Origin: Cyanobacteria bacterium SBLK
GTDB taxonomy: Bacteria; Cyanobacteriota; Cyanobacteriia; Cyanobacteriales; Spirulinaceae
Reading direction: 5' to 3'
NCBI GenBank assembly: GCA_017746715.1
Contig: JAGHZQ010000082.1
Location: forward strand, 1-64,000
Length of the DNA stretch: 64,000 nt
The translations under genes and the position numbers were made by a program. Positions 53,755 through 62,966 of this stretch are shown piece by piece. Position 1 is the first letter of the stretch. The number at the start of each line of letters is the position of its first letter. The notes under the pieces are model-generated. The model was given only the letters and a program-made list of their open reading frames with translations. It had not been told where the DNA came from and made no database searches.

Positions 53755-54873
53755 ATGACAGTTCCCTTTGTCGATCTTTCCCTGCAACACCAACCCTTAG
53801 AATCCAAAATTCAAGAAGCCCTCATGAGTGTCGTTCGACAAGGGGATTTTATCTTAGGAAAAGCCGTCACCGAATTTGAAAGCGCTTTTGCTGCCGCATC
53901 GGGAGTTAAGTACGGTATCGGAGTGAGTTCCGGTACCGAAGCGATCGCCCTCGGTTTGCATGCTTGCGGGATCGGGGAGAGAGATGAGGTACTCATTCCT
54001 GCCAATACCTTTATAGCGACGGTTATCGGGGCGTTGCGAAGCGGTGCCAAACCCGTTTTGATCGATTGCGACCCCGCGACGGCATTAATCGATCTCGAAG
54101 CGGCTGCAAAAGCCATTACACCCCGTACTAAGGCGATTCTTCCGGTGCATCTCTACGGACAAATGGTTTCGCCTGCGGGTTTGCACGATTTTGCTAAATC
54201 TCACAATCTCGTTATTTTTGAAGATGCGGCACAGGCTCATTTAGCAGAACGAGAAGGGGTAAAAGCCGGAAGTATCGGTCAAGGGGCAGCTTATAGTTTC
54301 TATCCCAGTAAAAATTTAGGGGCATTGGGAAATGGGGGGATCGTCCTGACAGATGAGGAGGCGATCGCAAAAAAAGTGCGTTCTTATCGCAATTATGGCG
54401 CTTCTAAAAAATACGTTCACGAGGAATTGGGAACGAATAGCCGTCTCGATACCCTACAAGGGGCAGTTCTCAATCTCAAACTCCCTCATCTCTCGGGCTG
54501 GAATGGCGATCGCAATCGTGCAGCCCAAAACTACGATAAGGCGCTAGCGGCATTGAATCAATTCCTCGTGCCGATACACAATCAAAGCGGAACGGGACAT
54601 ATCTATCATCTTTATGTCATTCGCGTTTTACCCGCTTCTCCTCTCAACCGGGACGAAATTCAGCAAAAACTGCGCGATCGCGGCATTCAAACGGGCATTC
54701 ACTACCCCATCCCCTGCCATCTCCAGCCGGCTTATCAATTCTTGGGCTATGGAGAGGGAGATTTTCCCCGTTCTGAGACGTTGTGCAAAGAGATACTCTC
54801 TCTCCCTATGTATCCGGGATTAACGGAAGAAAATATCGCCCTTGTCGTCTCGACTTTACAAGAAATCTTATAG
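53755..54873 (+). CDS. DegT/DnrJ/EryC1/StrS family sugar aminotransferase
   Basis: From the ATG at 53755 it has 372 residues, MTVPFVDLSLQHQPLESKIQ. The PLP Lys is in YSFYPSKNLGALGNGG; the SSGTEAI phosphate site and FEDAAQAHLAE are present. The class transfers amino groups onto nucleotide-linked keto sugars for surface polysaccharide or antibiotic sugars. An upstream ATG at 53710 has no family match. Substrate cannot be told from the sequence. No sugar-nucleotide partner gene is adjacent. Confidence 0.93.
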   Translation: MTVPFVDLSLQHQPLESKIQEALMSVVRQGDFILGKAVTEFESAFAAASGVKYGIGVSSGTEAIALGLHACGIGERDEVLIPANTFIATVIGALRSGAKPVLIDCDPATALIDLEAAAKAITPRTKAILPVHLYGQMVSPAGLHDFAKSHNLVIFEDAAQAHLAEREGVKAGSIGQGAAYSFYPSKNLGALGNGGIVLTDEEAIAKKVRSYRNYGASKKYVHEELGTNSRLDTLQGAVLNLKLPHLSGWNGDRNRAAQNYDKALAALNQFLVPIHNQSGTGHIYHLYVIRVLPASPLNRDEIQQKLRDRGIQTGIHYPIPCHLQPAYQFLGYGEGDFPRSETLCKEILSLPMYPGLTEENIALVVSTLQEIL

Positions 54874-55036
54874 GAGAGCGATCGTTCTCCAAATTGCGAT
54901 CGCGTCCGTTAATGGTCGATCGCTATCGCGGTTTTTAGAGATTGCTTTCTCTATGCCGCAATCTATTCCCACGATCGCCAGAATAATTTTAAATTGTCTA
55001 CAATTAAAATAGACTTTAACTCGCCATCGAACAGCC

Positions 55037-55219
55037 ATGACAGCCACAAAACCAAAGCGAATTGTTTCTGCCCCGCAACCCATATTTGCCTCATCTTTCC
55101 CAATCCCTGCAAACCGCATCCTCAACGTCGAACTCGAGGAGAATGAAAATGTTGAGTGGATTTGGACATTATTACCCGATGGGACGAGATATGTTAGCGG
55201 TTACACTCTCGTCAAATGA
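55037..55219 (+). CDS. Small soluble protein, unknown
   Basis: A 60-residue protein, MTATKPKRIVSAPQPIFASS, whose C-terminal half ILNVELEENENVEWIWTLLP then GTRYVSGYTLVK is beta-rich and resembles short conserved cyanobacterial proteins. No motif for function is seen. It has a plausible ATG but only a weak Shine-Dalgarno. Confidence 0.6.
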   Translation: MTATKPKRIVSAPQPIFASSFPIPANRILNVELEENENVEWIWTLLPDGTRYVSGYTLVK

Positions 55220-55333
55220 GAGATAGTTCGTCAAAAAATGCGATCGCCTTAATCTTCGATCGCATCTCGCCCCCGCGATCGTTCTCGTGCTAATCTGGAA
55301 AGCCTTTGGTTTCTTCAGGAAAATTTATCGTTA

Positions 55334-57292
55334 ATGTTATTTGCCCCTTATCAACCCATCGCCGCGATCGCTACGACTCCCCGATCCATCCTCACCTTAA
55401 AACCATTTTGTCAAGCCAGCGACGCAATTCTTTATATTCCCCAAAACCTTGAAAATATAGAAAATGCACAACCCTATCAAGGAAGTTTAAAAGAGCATTT
55501 AGGAAAAATTTGGCAGGATTATAAAGCCTTTATTTTTGTTTTGGCAAGCGGAGCCGTTACCCGCTTAATTGCCCCCTTATTACGCGATAAACGCACGGAT
55601 CCGGCAATTTTAGTTTTGGACGAAGAAGGCAAATTTGTGATTAGTTTGTGCGGGGGACATCAAGGAGGAGGAGATGCTCTCGCCCGACTTGTCGCCGAAA
55701 CCCTCGGCGCAACTCCCATTATTACCGGAGTCTCCAGCAGTTTAAACTTCCCCGGAATCGATATTCTCGGACTTCCTTTCGGTTGGAAAAAAGGGAAAGG
55801 AGATTGGACGGGAGTGAGTGCCGCGATCGCCAAACAATATCCCGTAGAAGTCATTCAAGAAGCCGGATCGATGCTCTGGCAAAACGCCCTGTCCCCTAAC
55901 CATCCCTTCCGTTTTGATGGGGAAATTGCCCCGAAAGGACGCATCTGGATAGGATTTACCCAACGCAGTTTTAACCCCGCAGCCGACTTCCCTAAGGTGC
56001 AATGGCATCCTTGCATTTTGTGGGTGGGACTGGGGTGCGAAAGAGGGACTCCCAAAGCCCTCATCGATCGCGGCATCAAAACCGTATTTCAACGCAACCA
56101 TCTCGCAGAAGACGCGATCGCCGGAATTGCAACCATCGATCTAAAAGCCGACGAAACGGGAATTCTAGAACTCTGTCAAGACCGAAATTTTCCCCTTTGT
56201 ACCTTTTCAGCAGAACAATTAAAAAGCGTCAATGTTCCCACTCCTTCGGATATCGTCCAACGCGAAGTTGGCACTCCCAGCGTTGCCGAAGCCGCTTGTC
56301 AGTTAGCAGGAAAGATCCCCCCTTTCCCCGTTATGAAAAGCGAAGCATCCTCTGGCTTTCCCCCTGACCAAGGGGGACGGGAGGGGGATAAGGGGGGTGC
56401 CGAAGGCGGGGGAACCGACCCTCGAGGAAATCGCTTGTTGGTGAAAAAGCAGATTTATAAGGAAGAAGGGGTTAAGGGGGCAGTGACGATCGCGGTTTCT
56501 TTGGCAGAGAGGGAATATACGGGACGCACGGGGAGGCTCTTTCTCGTGGGGACGGGTCCGGGGGCATTAGAACAAATGACTCATGCCGCTCGAACCGCGA
56601 TCGCGTCAGCCGACGTTATTATCGGCTATTCTCTCTATCTCGATTTAATCGCACCCTTACAACGTCCGGGGCAAATTGTCGAATCTTTTCCTATTACCCG
56701 AGAGAGCGATCGCGCAAAACGAGCGATCGCTTTAGCATGTTGGGGTTTAAGTGTTGCCGTCGTTTCTTCCGGAGATTGCGGTATTTATGGGATGGCAGGC
56801 TTGGTCATGGAAGAACTCAAAGAAACGGGTTGGGATGGAAAAACGCCGCAAGTGCGAGTCTTTCCCGGAATTACCGCCCTGCAAGCCGCCGCTTCCCGCG
56901 TTGGTTCCCCTTTAATGCACGACTTTTGCGCGATTAGTTTAAGCGATCTGCTAACGCCTTGGGACGTTATCCTCAAGCGCTTGCAGGCTGCGGCAATGGG
57001 AGATTTTGTGACCGCATTGTATAACCCGCGATCGCGCCAGCGTCAAGAACAAATCGTACAAGCGCAACAAATATTCCTCGCACACCGTCAGAGCAATACC
57101 CCCGTCGCCTTAGTTAAATCTGCCTATCGCCCCGAAGAATCCATTCAACTCACCACCCTCGAACAAATGCTACAATTTCCTATTGATATGCTAACCACGG
57201 TTATTATTGGGAATTGCAGCACCTACCAGCACGAAACTTGGTTAATCACTCCTCGCGGCTATCTGAGTAAAAAGATGAGGGAGGAAAGATGA
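55334..57292 (+). CDS. CbiG-CobJ fusion (cobalt-precorrin-5A hydrolase / precorrin-3B C17-methyltransferase)
   Basis: The 652-residue protein fuses two corrin-ring enzymes. CbiG occupies about residues 1-325 (FVLASGAVTRLIAPLL, SLCGGHQGGGDALARL, WVGLGCERGTP, VGTPSVAEAA). CobJ/CbiH, a SAM-binding tetrapyrrole methylase, spans about 400-645 (GRTGRLFLVGTGPGALEQMT, SSGDCGIYGMAG, FPGITALQAAASRVGSPL). CbiG opens and removes the two-carbon fragment of the precorrin; CobJ methylates C17 and contracts the ring, both in cobalamin synthesis. The fusion is common in cyanobacteria. The linker (about 328-370) contains an in-frame Gly/Pro-rich repeat insertion. The stop overlaps the next start. Confidence 0.94.
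   Translation: MLFAPYQPIAAIATTPRSILTLKPFCQASDAILYIPQNLENIENAQPYQGSLKEHLGKIWQDYKAFIFVLASGAVTRLIAPLLRDKRTDPAILVLDEEGKFVISLCGGHQGGGDALARLVAETLGATPIITGVSSSLNFPGIDILGLPFGWKKGKGDWTGVSAAIAKQYPVEVIQEAGSMLWQNALSPNHPFRFDGEIAPKGRIWIGFTQRSFNPAADFPKVQWHPCILWVGLGCERGTPKALIDRGIKTVFQRNHLAEDAIAGIATIDLKADETGILELCQDRNFPLCTFSAEQLKSVNVPTPSDIVQREVGTPSVAEAACQLAGKIPPFPVMKSEASSGFPPDQGGREGDKGGAEGGGTDPRGNRLLVKKQIYKEEGVKGAVTIAVSLAEREYTGRTGRLFLVGTGPGALEQMTHAARTAIASADVIIGYSLYLDLIAPLQRPGQIVESFPITRESDRAKRAIALACWGLSVAVVSSGDCGIYGMAGLVMEELKETGWDGKTPQVRVFPGITALQAAASRVGSPLMHDFCAISLSDLLTPWDVILKRLQAAAMGDFVTALYNPRSRQRQEQIVQAQQIFLAHRQSNTPVALVKSAYRPEESIQLTTLEQMLQFPIDMLTTVIIGNCSTYQHETWLITPRGYLSKKMREER
56316..56440 (+). repeat. Repeat element inserted in frame within the CbiG-CobJ linker
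   Basis: A GC-skewed block (CCCCCCTTTCCCC..., CCCCTGACCAAGGGGG, GGGGGATAAGGGGGG) encodes a low-complexity Gly/Asp/Pro stretch. Its GAAAAGCGAAGC core (56335-56346) recurs at 51101-51112. It looks like a palindromic MITE that the fusion protein tolerates as a linker. Confidence 0.6.
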
Positions 57293-59022
57293 AGGATGAA
57301 AAAAGTATGGATTCTATCTGGTTCGATCGCTTGCAAAATTCGCTTTATTTAACGGCCGCCGATCAAACCGCGATCGCGCAACACATTCTCTCGATTTTAG
57401 ACCCTTCAGAAGAGAAAATTCCCCTTCCCCAAGAGTTGCAAGGCGATCGCTCTCCTCGTATCGTTTTTTTCTCTGCCAGCGATACAAAAACCGCCGCACA
57501 AGTCGTTTGGGGGACGGGATTGGGAATCGAAAAAGCGATCGCTAATGCCATCACTCAAATTCAATTATTGTTTCCCGAAAATGCACCGCAATGGTTTAAA
57601 ATCGATATCGTTCAAGAAGCCTTATCCGTACAGCGTCGGAATTCCAGACACCCCTTAAAACTCGATCGCAGTCTTTACGGTTTGGCATTCGATGAAGCTT
57701 CAAAGATTGCTTTTTTGCCAGAAGAATTAGTTGCCCAAACTTTAATCGATCGCCAGCAACGCCTACTCCCCAAAAAGATTATTGCTTATTTAGAGAACCA
57801 TCCCGATCGCTTGCGAACTTATCATCAGTTATTAGAATCGACCCAAATTACGCTTTATCGTTTTAGCAGTACCAGTTTTTTTTGTAATAGCAAGAAATTA
57901 GTTTCTCTTTATCGCGGACATCGAGTATTAAATCCGCAAAAAATGACCCCCGATCTTCTGCTTGAAGGAGCAATAGCAGCTTGGAGATATTTGCAACAGA
58001 CGATGGGGGGTGAAGGTGAATTTCTTTACCACTATAATCCTCAAAATAATAAAGTTGGCAAAAACTATAATATCTTACACCATACTGGAACGCTCTATGC
58101 ACTTTTAGAACTGTATGAAGAAACCCGAGAAGAAGAACTTTTAGAGACAATACTCAATGGAATTTCGTATTTATTACAATTCGTACAACCCTGTCCCAAA
58201 CCGGGGATTGGGACTTGTATTGTCGAAGAGGGTTGGATTAAATTGGGAGGTAATGCACTAGCAGCGATCGCCTTGAGCAAATACACTCAATTAACCAATG
58301 ATAAGCCTTACATTCCCCTCATTTTAGAGTTAGGGAAGCGTTTGCAAAGCCTCCAACAAGAAAACGGTGAATTTATCTCTCACAAACAATCTTATCCGGA
58401 AGGAAAAATACTGGATTTTGTCTCCGATATTTATCCGGGGGAAGCTATTTTTGCTTTGCTGTGTCTCTATCGTTTGACCGAAGATTCAATGTGGTTGGAA
58501 TCAGCAGAAAATGGCGTTCGTTATTTGCTGGCAAAACAAACAAAATCCAAGAAACCCATCCCCCCCGATCCTTGGTTACTGTGGAGTTTAAATCAACTTT
58601 TTCGCGATCGCAATAACCCCGAATATTATGATTTTGTCATGAGCGGCATCAAAGCGATCGCCCGAGGTCAAAATCTTCAAACTTCTTATTTAGATTGGTT
58701 GGGGGGTATCTATCAACCGCCGCGATCGCTAGCAACGGCACGCAGAATGACTGCATTGTGTTCCGCCTGCGATCTGGCAATTTACGCTCAAAATCCCGCG
58801 ATCGTCCAACAACTGTTAACAACCTTGCAATTAGGAATTGCCTTTCAACTGCAAACGCAATTTTATCCCGAGTCGGTCTTTTATTTTGCCGATCCCCAGC
58901 GAATTCTAGGAGCATTTCATCACAGTCTAACGGATTTTGAAATTCGCATTGATTGTCTGCAATATAATATTTTGAGTTTGTTAGGTCTCTATCGCATTTT
59001 TAATATTTGGGATAAACAGTAA
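57289..59022 (+). CDS. Alpha/alpha-toroid-type protein coupled to the cobalamin gene, unknown
   Basis: The 577-residue protein starts four bases inside the preceding stop (ATGA), so it is probably translated together with CbiG-CobJ. The N-terminal 200 residues are mixed (IVFFSASDTKTAAQVVWGTG). From about 220 to the end, long paired helices (for example GTLYALLELYEETREEELLETI and IALSKYTQLT) fit the six-hairpin alpha/alpha barrel of glycoside hydrolases and terpene cyclases. His and Asp/Glu positions near LYHYNPQNN could be catalytic. I do not recognise the family, and a direct role in cobalamin synthesis is unproven. Confidence 0.75.
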   Translation: MKDEKSMDSIWFDRLQNSLYLTAADQTAIAQHILSILDPSEEKIPLPQELQGDRSPRIVFFSASDTKTAAQVVWGTGLGIEKAIANAITQIQLLFPENAPQWFKIDIVQEALSVQRRNSRHPLKLDRSLYGLAFDEASKIAFLPEELVAQTLIDRQQRLLPKKIIAYLENHPDRLRTYHQLLESTQITLYRFSSTSFFCNSKKLVSLYRGHRVLNPQKMTPDLLLEGAIAAWRYLQQTMGGEGEFLYHYNPQNNKVGKNYNILHHTGTLYALLELYEETREEELLETILNGISYLLQFVQPCPKPGIGTCIVEEGWIKLGGNALAAIALSKYTQLTNDKPYIPLILELGKRLQSLQQENGEFISHKQSYPEGKILDFVSDIYPGEAIFALLCLYRLTEDSMWLESAENGVRYLLAKQTKSKKPIPPDPWLLWSLNQLFRDRNNPEYYDFVMSGIKAIARGQNLQTSYLDWLGGIYQPPRSLATARRMTALCSACDLAIYAQNPAIVQQLLTTLQLGIAFQLQTQFYPESVFYFADPQRILGAFHHSLTDFEIRIDCLQYNILSLLGLYRIFNIWDKQ

Positions 59023-59087
59023 GTTAGGTTAGCGAGCGCGTAACCCCACCTACTATTAAAAAATATTGAAAATCCTTGCAATTACCA

Positions 59088-59120
59088 ATTGATAATTGAT
59101 AATTGATAATTGATAATTGA
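59088..59120 (+). repeat. Heptamer tandem repeat (ATTGATA)
   Basis: Four full ATTGATA units plus ATTGA (59088-59120) directly before the Shine-Dalgarno of the DUF2235 gene. It is the longest STRR-like array in the window. Confidence 0.8.
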
Positions 59121-59134
59121 AAAAAGGAGAAGCA

Positions 59135-60187
59135 ATGCGAGAGCGTTTAATTGTTTGTTGCGATGGCACTTGGCAAACTTTAGAAAGTGCATACCCGACC
59201 AATGTAGTCAAAATTGCACAAGGGATAAAAACCTTTGATAGTCAAGGAATCCCCCAAGTTGTCTATTACGATGAAGGACTGGGAACGGCCAATAAAGTTG
59301 ATTCCTTTTTAGGAGGTTCTTTTGCAGTAGGGCTTAGCGAGAATATTCAACAAGCCTATCATTTCCTCTGTTTAAATTACGATCCCGGAGATGAGATTTA
59401 TTTATTCGGTTTTAGTCGCGGTGCTTACACCGTGAGAAGTTTGGCGGGTTTAATGTCTTATTGCGGTTTGGTCGATCGATCGCACATTCGCAGAACCCCG
59501 GAAGCCTACGAAATTTATCGCGAGTTGGATCGCGAAACCAGAATTAGAAAAGGGCAAGAATTCCAACAAAAATACAGTTATCCCGAACCTGCTAAAATTA
59601 CGTTATTGGGATGTTGGGATACAGTAGGTTCTGTCGGGATTCCCGATATCGTTCCTTTTTGGTCTCTCGATCGCGACATTAATAAAAAATACGGCTTTCA
59701 CGATACTAGCCTCAGTTCGATTATTGAAAATGCCGTCCACGCTTTATCGATTGACGAAGATCGCAAGGTTTTTCAACCGACATTTATGGCGCAAAAGCCG
59801 GAAAATCCAAGACAACAATTACGGCAAATTTGGTTTCCGGGGGTGCATGCTTCGATAGGAGGAGGAGCGCAAGCCTATCGGGGTTTATCTAATGCTGCAT
59901 TATTGTGGATGCTCGATATTATCCAAAATGACTTTCAATTAGGGCTTGAATTTGATTTAAGCAAAATGGAAGATATCAATGCGATCGACCCACTTGCCGG
60001 TTTTTCCACTGCCGGCGATGCAACGGGAATGCCAAAATTTGTTTGGTGGTTAACGGGGATTAAATTGCGCGATATCGAGCAAATCGATCCCGATCCTATC
60101 TTTCACGAGAGCGTTAAGAAACGATGGCAGGGGCGATCGGATTATCGCCCCGATAATCTTCAACCTTTTAAAACGCAATTTGAGTAA
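59135..60187 (+). CDS. DUF2235 (Tle1-like) alpha/beta hydrolase
   Basis: From ATG 59135, behind AAAAAAGGAGAAG, this has 350 residues. The DUF2235 opening RLIVCCDGTWQ and VYYDEGLGT are present; the catalytic Ser is in GFSRGAYTVRSL. The likely acid and His lie in the WDTVGSVGIPD region and in the WFPGVHASIGG segment. Family members include type VI secretion phospholipase effectors (Tle1) and housekeeping hydrolases. No VgrG/PAAR or immunity gene is next to it, so a secretion role is not indicated here. A hairpin terminator follows. Confidence 0.88.
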   Translation: MRERLIVCCDGTWQTLESAYPTNVVKIAQGIKTFDSQGIPQVVYYDEGLGTANKVDSFLGGSFAVGLSENIQQAYHFLCLNYDPGDEIYLFGFSRGAYTVRSLAGLMSYCGLVDRSHIRRTPEAYEIYRELDRETRIRKGQEFQQKYSYPEPAKITLLGCWDTVGSVGIPDIVPFWSLDRDINKKYGFHDTSLSSIIENAVHALSIDEDRKVFQPTFMAQKPENPRQQLRQIWFPGVHASIGGGAQAYRGLSNAALLWMLDIIQNDFQLGLEFDLSKMEDINAIDPLAGFSTAGDATGMPKFVWWLTGIKLRDIEQIDPDPIFHESVKKRWQGRSDYRPDNLQPFKTQFE

Positions 60188-60240
60188 ATTTTAGATGAAT
60201 CTCAATGACTCTCTGGTATAATTCCAGAAACATTTGTTTT

Positions 60241-60273
60241 TTGAGTTGTCTGTCTAGACAACTCAATTTTTTT
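60241..60273 (+). terminator. Intrinsic terminator after the DUF2235 gene
   Basis: An 11-bp perfect stem (60241-60251 with 60256-60266) with a 4-base loop, followed by seven T residues. It ends the DUF2235 transcript before the Omp85-like gene. Confidence 0.92.
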
Positions 60274-60343
60274 GAGGGTATTTTCCCATTTCCCTGTCCT
60301 CTCTACCTTTCAGCCTCCTTGTCACTCCCAAGGCGTTCCTATT

Positions 60344-62131
60344 ATGTCAACTATTTTGAATTCATTAATTCTGCGTTCAAGTATTGCTATTCTTGGCTCG
60401 ACAGCCATTAATTGCTTAGCTGCGGTAGAAAATTTAGGACAAGAAATTCAAAATATTTCTGAAGATTCCATCGAAAGCGAATCCAACTTTCCCTCTGTAT
60501 CTAAACAAAAGAAAATTGACTTCATTCCCGTCTCTTCCCACCAACTCTTCGAAATTGCAGAGGGATCGCAGGCAAAACCAAGTCTTGAATTGGTCGCGAT
60601 AGAATCAGAGCTTGAAGAGTCAAAATTGGACAATAAAACCAAAATTGAGAGCGAGGATATCCCCATCGATCGCCTTGTATTGTTTGTGTTGGAATCATGG
60701 GAAAAACGAGACAATACTCGCGACGATCTGGTTTTAGATGAATTAACTGTTGAAACGGCCAATTTATCTGACCGTGCAGACAATTTGGGCATCGCGATCG
60801 CAGAGACACGAGCAATTCAAGAAGAAAATGTTTCTCCTGACATAAACTCTACCAAAATAGAAGAAACTCATCTTTTACCAATACTAGAAAAAGTGAGTTT
60901 TGAAGCCGGGGATTTAATCGTACAGGATAAAACAGAAACAGAAAATCACACTTCTCAGCAGAGTGAAGAAGTCGAACGCGAAGCGATTGACATAGACTAC
61001 TTAAACAATCCACTGCCTAGTGAATTTGGGGTTGTATTTACTATCGAACCGACAGCATTAGAAGGATTTGTGCGAGCCGAACCCGTCTTGCTCGACAACC
61101 AACTGACTAACAACTTACCCGCGAGATTTTATTTTCAGCAAAAATTAGGTGTAGCCGATAATTTACTTTTTATTTTGGGTGGCGATCTTTGGTTGTTCGA
61201 TCCCCAATCCTTTGGTGTCGATCTGAGCTATTTTCGCGATTTTGAATCATCGCGAATCACTTTTAATTTTGCCAACACTCAAACCGAATATCCAGCTTTT
61301 AGTGGGGGCGATCGCGAGGTTAATTTACCCAATGGAGAAAAACCCATTTTTGATAGTTTGGGTGGCGGGATAGAATATTTGCAAGCCTTTAGCTCGGAAT
61401 GGACTGTTGCTTTGGGTACCAACTATCGTAAAGTCTCCATTCGCGACGATTTATTCTCCTCGAGTTTAGAACCCGTTGATGAATTAGGAAATCAATTAAC
61501 CGTCAGCGATCGCGGCCAAGACGATCTCTTAACCCTAAATATTTCGGCGCTCTATAATAATGTCGATGATTCTGAGTATCCCAGTCGAGGAACTCGAATT
61601 CGTTTGGGTTTAGAACAAGCCCTTCCGATAGGTGAGGCTCAAATTGCTTTTAACCGTTTGAGTGGCAATATCACCCAGTTTATTCCTCTCTCTTCCTCAG
61701 AGTCTGGCAAAAGTTCGCAAATGCTGGTTTTCAATCTTCGAGGAGGAACGATAATTGGTGAAGTTCCACCCTATGAAGGCTTTACTCTAGGGGGCAGCGA
61801 TTCAATTCGCGGTTACGATGCAGGAGAAGTCGGTACCGGTCGCAGTTTTATTTTAGCGACGGTAGAATATCGTTTTCCTGTTGCTTCCACTCGTTTATTT
61901 AACCTGCCTGTGGATTTATTGGGGAATGTATTTATCGATTACGGATCGCTTTTGGGGACGGGGGACAATATCCTCGGTCAACCCGGAGAAGTTCGCCAAA
62001 AACCGGGGGATGGATTGGGTTTTGGGATTGGATTGTCAGTGAAAACATCAATTGCTTTATTCCGCTTTGATTTGGGTTTTAGCGATGATGGCGATAGTGC
62101 TTTTTCTTTCAGTATTGGCGAACGCTTTTAA
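60344..62131 (+). CDS. POTRA-less Omp85-family barrel protein
   Basis: From ATG 60344 the protein has 595 residues. A signal-like N-terminus (about 1-28, IAILGSTAINCLA) is followed by an acidic, low-complexity region to about 230 with many Glu/Asp/Ser. The C-terminal 360 residues form the surface-antigen (Bac_surface_Ag) 16-strand barrel, including the loop-6 motif GGSDSIRGYDAGEVGTGRSF and the terminal FSIGERF. No POTRA domain is present, unlike BamA, TamA or Toc75. Proteins with a lone Omp85 barrel exist in cyanobacteria with unknown cargo. An upstream reading from 60272 starts inside a terminator and is rejected. Confidence 0.85.
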   Translation: MSTILNSLILRSSIAILGSTAINCLAAVENLGQEIQNISEDSIESESNFPSVSKQKKIDFIPVSSHQLFEIAEGSQAKPSLELVAIESELEESKLDNKTKIESEDIPIDRLVLFVLESWEKRDNTRDDLVLDELTVETANLSDRADNLGIAIAETRAIQEENVSPDINSTKIEETHLLPILEKVSFEAGDLIVQDKTETENHTSQQSEEVEREAIDIDYLNNPLPSEFGVVFTIEPTALEGFVRAEPVLLDNQLTNNLPARFYFQQKLGVADNLLFILGGDLWLFDPQSFGVDLSYFRDFESSRITFNFANTQTEYPAFSGGDREVNLPNGEKPIFDSLGGGIEYLQAFSSEWTVALGTNYRKVSIRDDLFSSSLEPVDELGNQLTVSDRGQDDLLTLNISALYNNVDDSEYPSRGTRIRLGLEQALPIGEAQIAFNRLSGNITQFIPLSSSESGKSSQMLVFNLRGGTIIGEVPPYEGFTLGGSDSIRGYDAGEVGTGRSFILATVEYRFPVASTRLFNLPVDLLGNVFIDYGSLLGTGDNILGQPGEVRQKPGDGLGFGIGLSVKTSIALFRFDLGFSDDGDSAFSFSIGERF

Positions 62132-62189
62132 GAGACTGTTAATATTTGCTTTACGAACAGTCTCTAACACTCCGGTATTTGCAAAACAT

Positions 62190-62888
62190 TCAATTTAATG
62201 AAAAGCGAAATTTCGTCACGCCTGAAAACCGATTATCGAAGTAATCGGCATAAAAGGTTTGATAGGGTTTAAAACCAAGAGATTCATAAGTGCGTCGCGC
62301 AATTTCGTTACCATTAATCACCATCAGTCCGGCGCAATCGTATTGCCGCGATCGCCCTTCTTCTAAGAGTGCTTTAATCAGTACTTTTCCTAAGCCTCGT
62401 CCTCGCGCTTCTGGTAGGACGGCAACGGTTTCAATAATCCAAGGCGCTACCGGTCGGAGAAACTCAAGGCTTCTCCCTTCCCACAATTGCTCGTAACGGG
62501 TGCGAAAACTAGCGGTTTCTGCGGTTGACCAGCCCAAGATTTGCGCGATCGCTTCGATCTTCGCCATATTCAAAGGGCGGACTTCTTCGGTATAGGGGGA
62601 ATAGCCTGCCGCCCCGGCTAAAGGTCGTCCCTCTTCTTCAAGGATGATAAAATCCGTCACCTTGCCCCAATTCGACGCATCTGCTTCCAGCATTGCTGCA
62701 ATAAACTGGAGCGAATCGCTGGGAGTATCTTGGAGAAGCTCCTCCCAAAAACAAGTATTTGTCGGTGGAAGCATGGCTTCGTATTCAATTCTTGCCAAAA
62801 AGGGAATATCGGCGATCGTGGCTGGGCGCGTTTGTAAGTTTGCCCGATCCGCATTCGCCTGTAAGGTTTTCGCAATTTGTTCGGCCAC
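62190..62888 (-). CDS. GNAT acetyltransferase (divergent from tetR)
   Basis: The 232-residue protein starts at a GTG (62888) with AAGGAG upstream. The acetyl-CoA loop is LPEARGRGLGKVLIKALL; TIADIPFLARIEYEAMLPP and the C-terminal YESLGFKPYQTFYADYF complete the fold. The ORF reading back to 63059 crosses the shared operator and is rejected. It is divergent from a tetR gene, a typical target layout. Its substrate may be a small toxic molecule, which is inference. Confidence 0.88.
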   Translation of the reverse strand: MAEQIAKTLQANADRANLQTRPATIADIPFLARIEYEAMLPPTNTCFWEELLQDTPSDSLQFIAAMLEADASNWGKVTDFIILEEEGRPLAGAAGYSPYTEEVRPLNMAKIEAIAQILGWSTAETASFRTRYEQLWEGRSLEFLRPVAPWIIETVAVLPEARGRGLGKVLIKALLEEGRSRQYDCAGLMVINGNEIARRTYESLGFKPYQTFYADYFDNRFSGVTKFRFSLN

Positions 62889-62918
62889 GAGACTCTCCTT
62901 GTTGGTTGGGGTCAAAAC

Positions 62919-62966
62919 AGATACAATCTGTATGTATCTAAAATATAAAATACAAACAGTTTGTAT
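62919..62966. promoter_or_regulatory. Paired operators between the GNAT and tetR genes
   Basis: ATACAAACAGTTTGTAT (62950-62966) is a perfect 8-1-8 palindrome overlapping the tetR ATG. A second site, AGATACAATCTGTATGTATCT (62919-62939), has the same ATACA/TGTAT half sites. Together they fit self-repression by the adjacent TetR plus control of the divergent gene. Confidence 0.82.

Noticed and set aside
54868..55125. 85-codon minus-strand ORF near the small gene at 55037
   Set aside because: Shadow of the plus-strand gene with biased composition.
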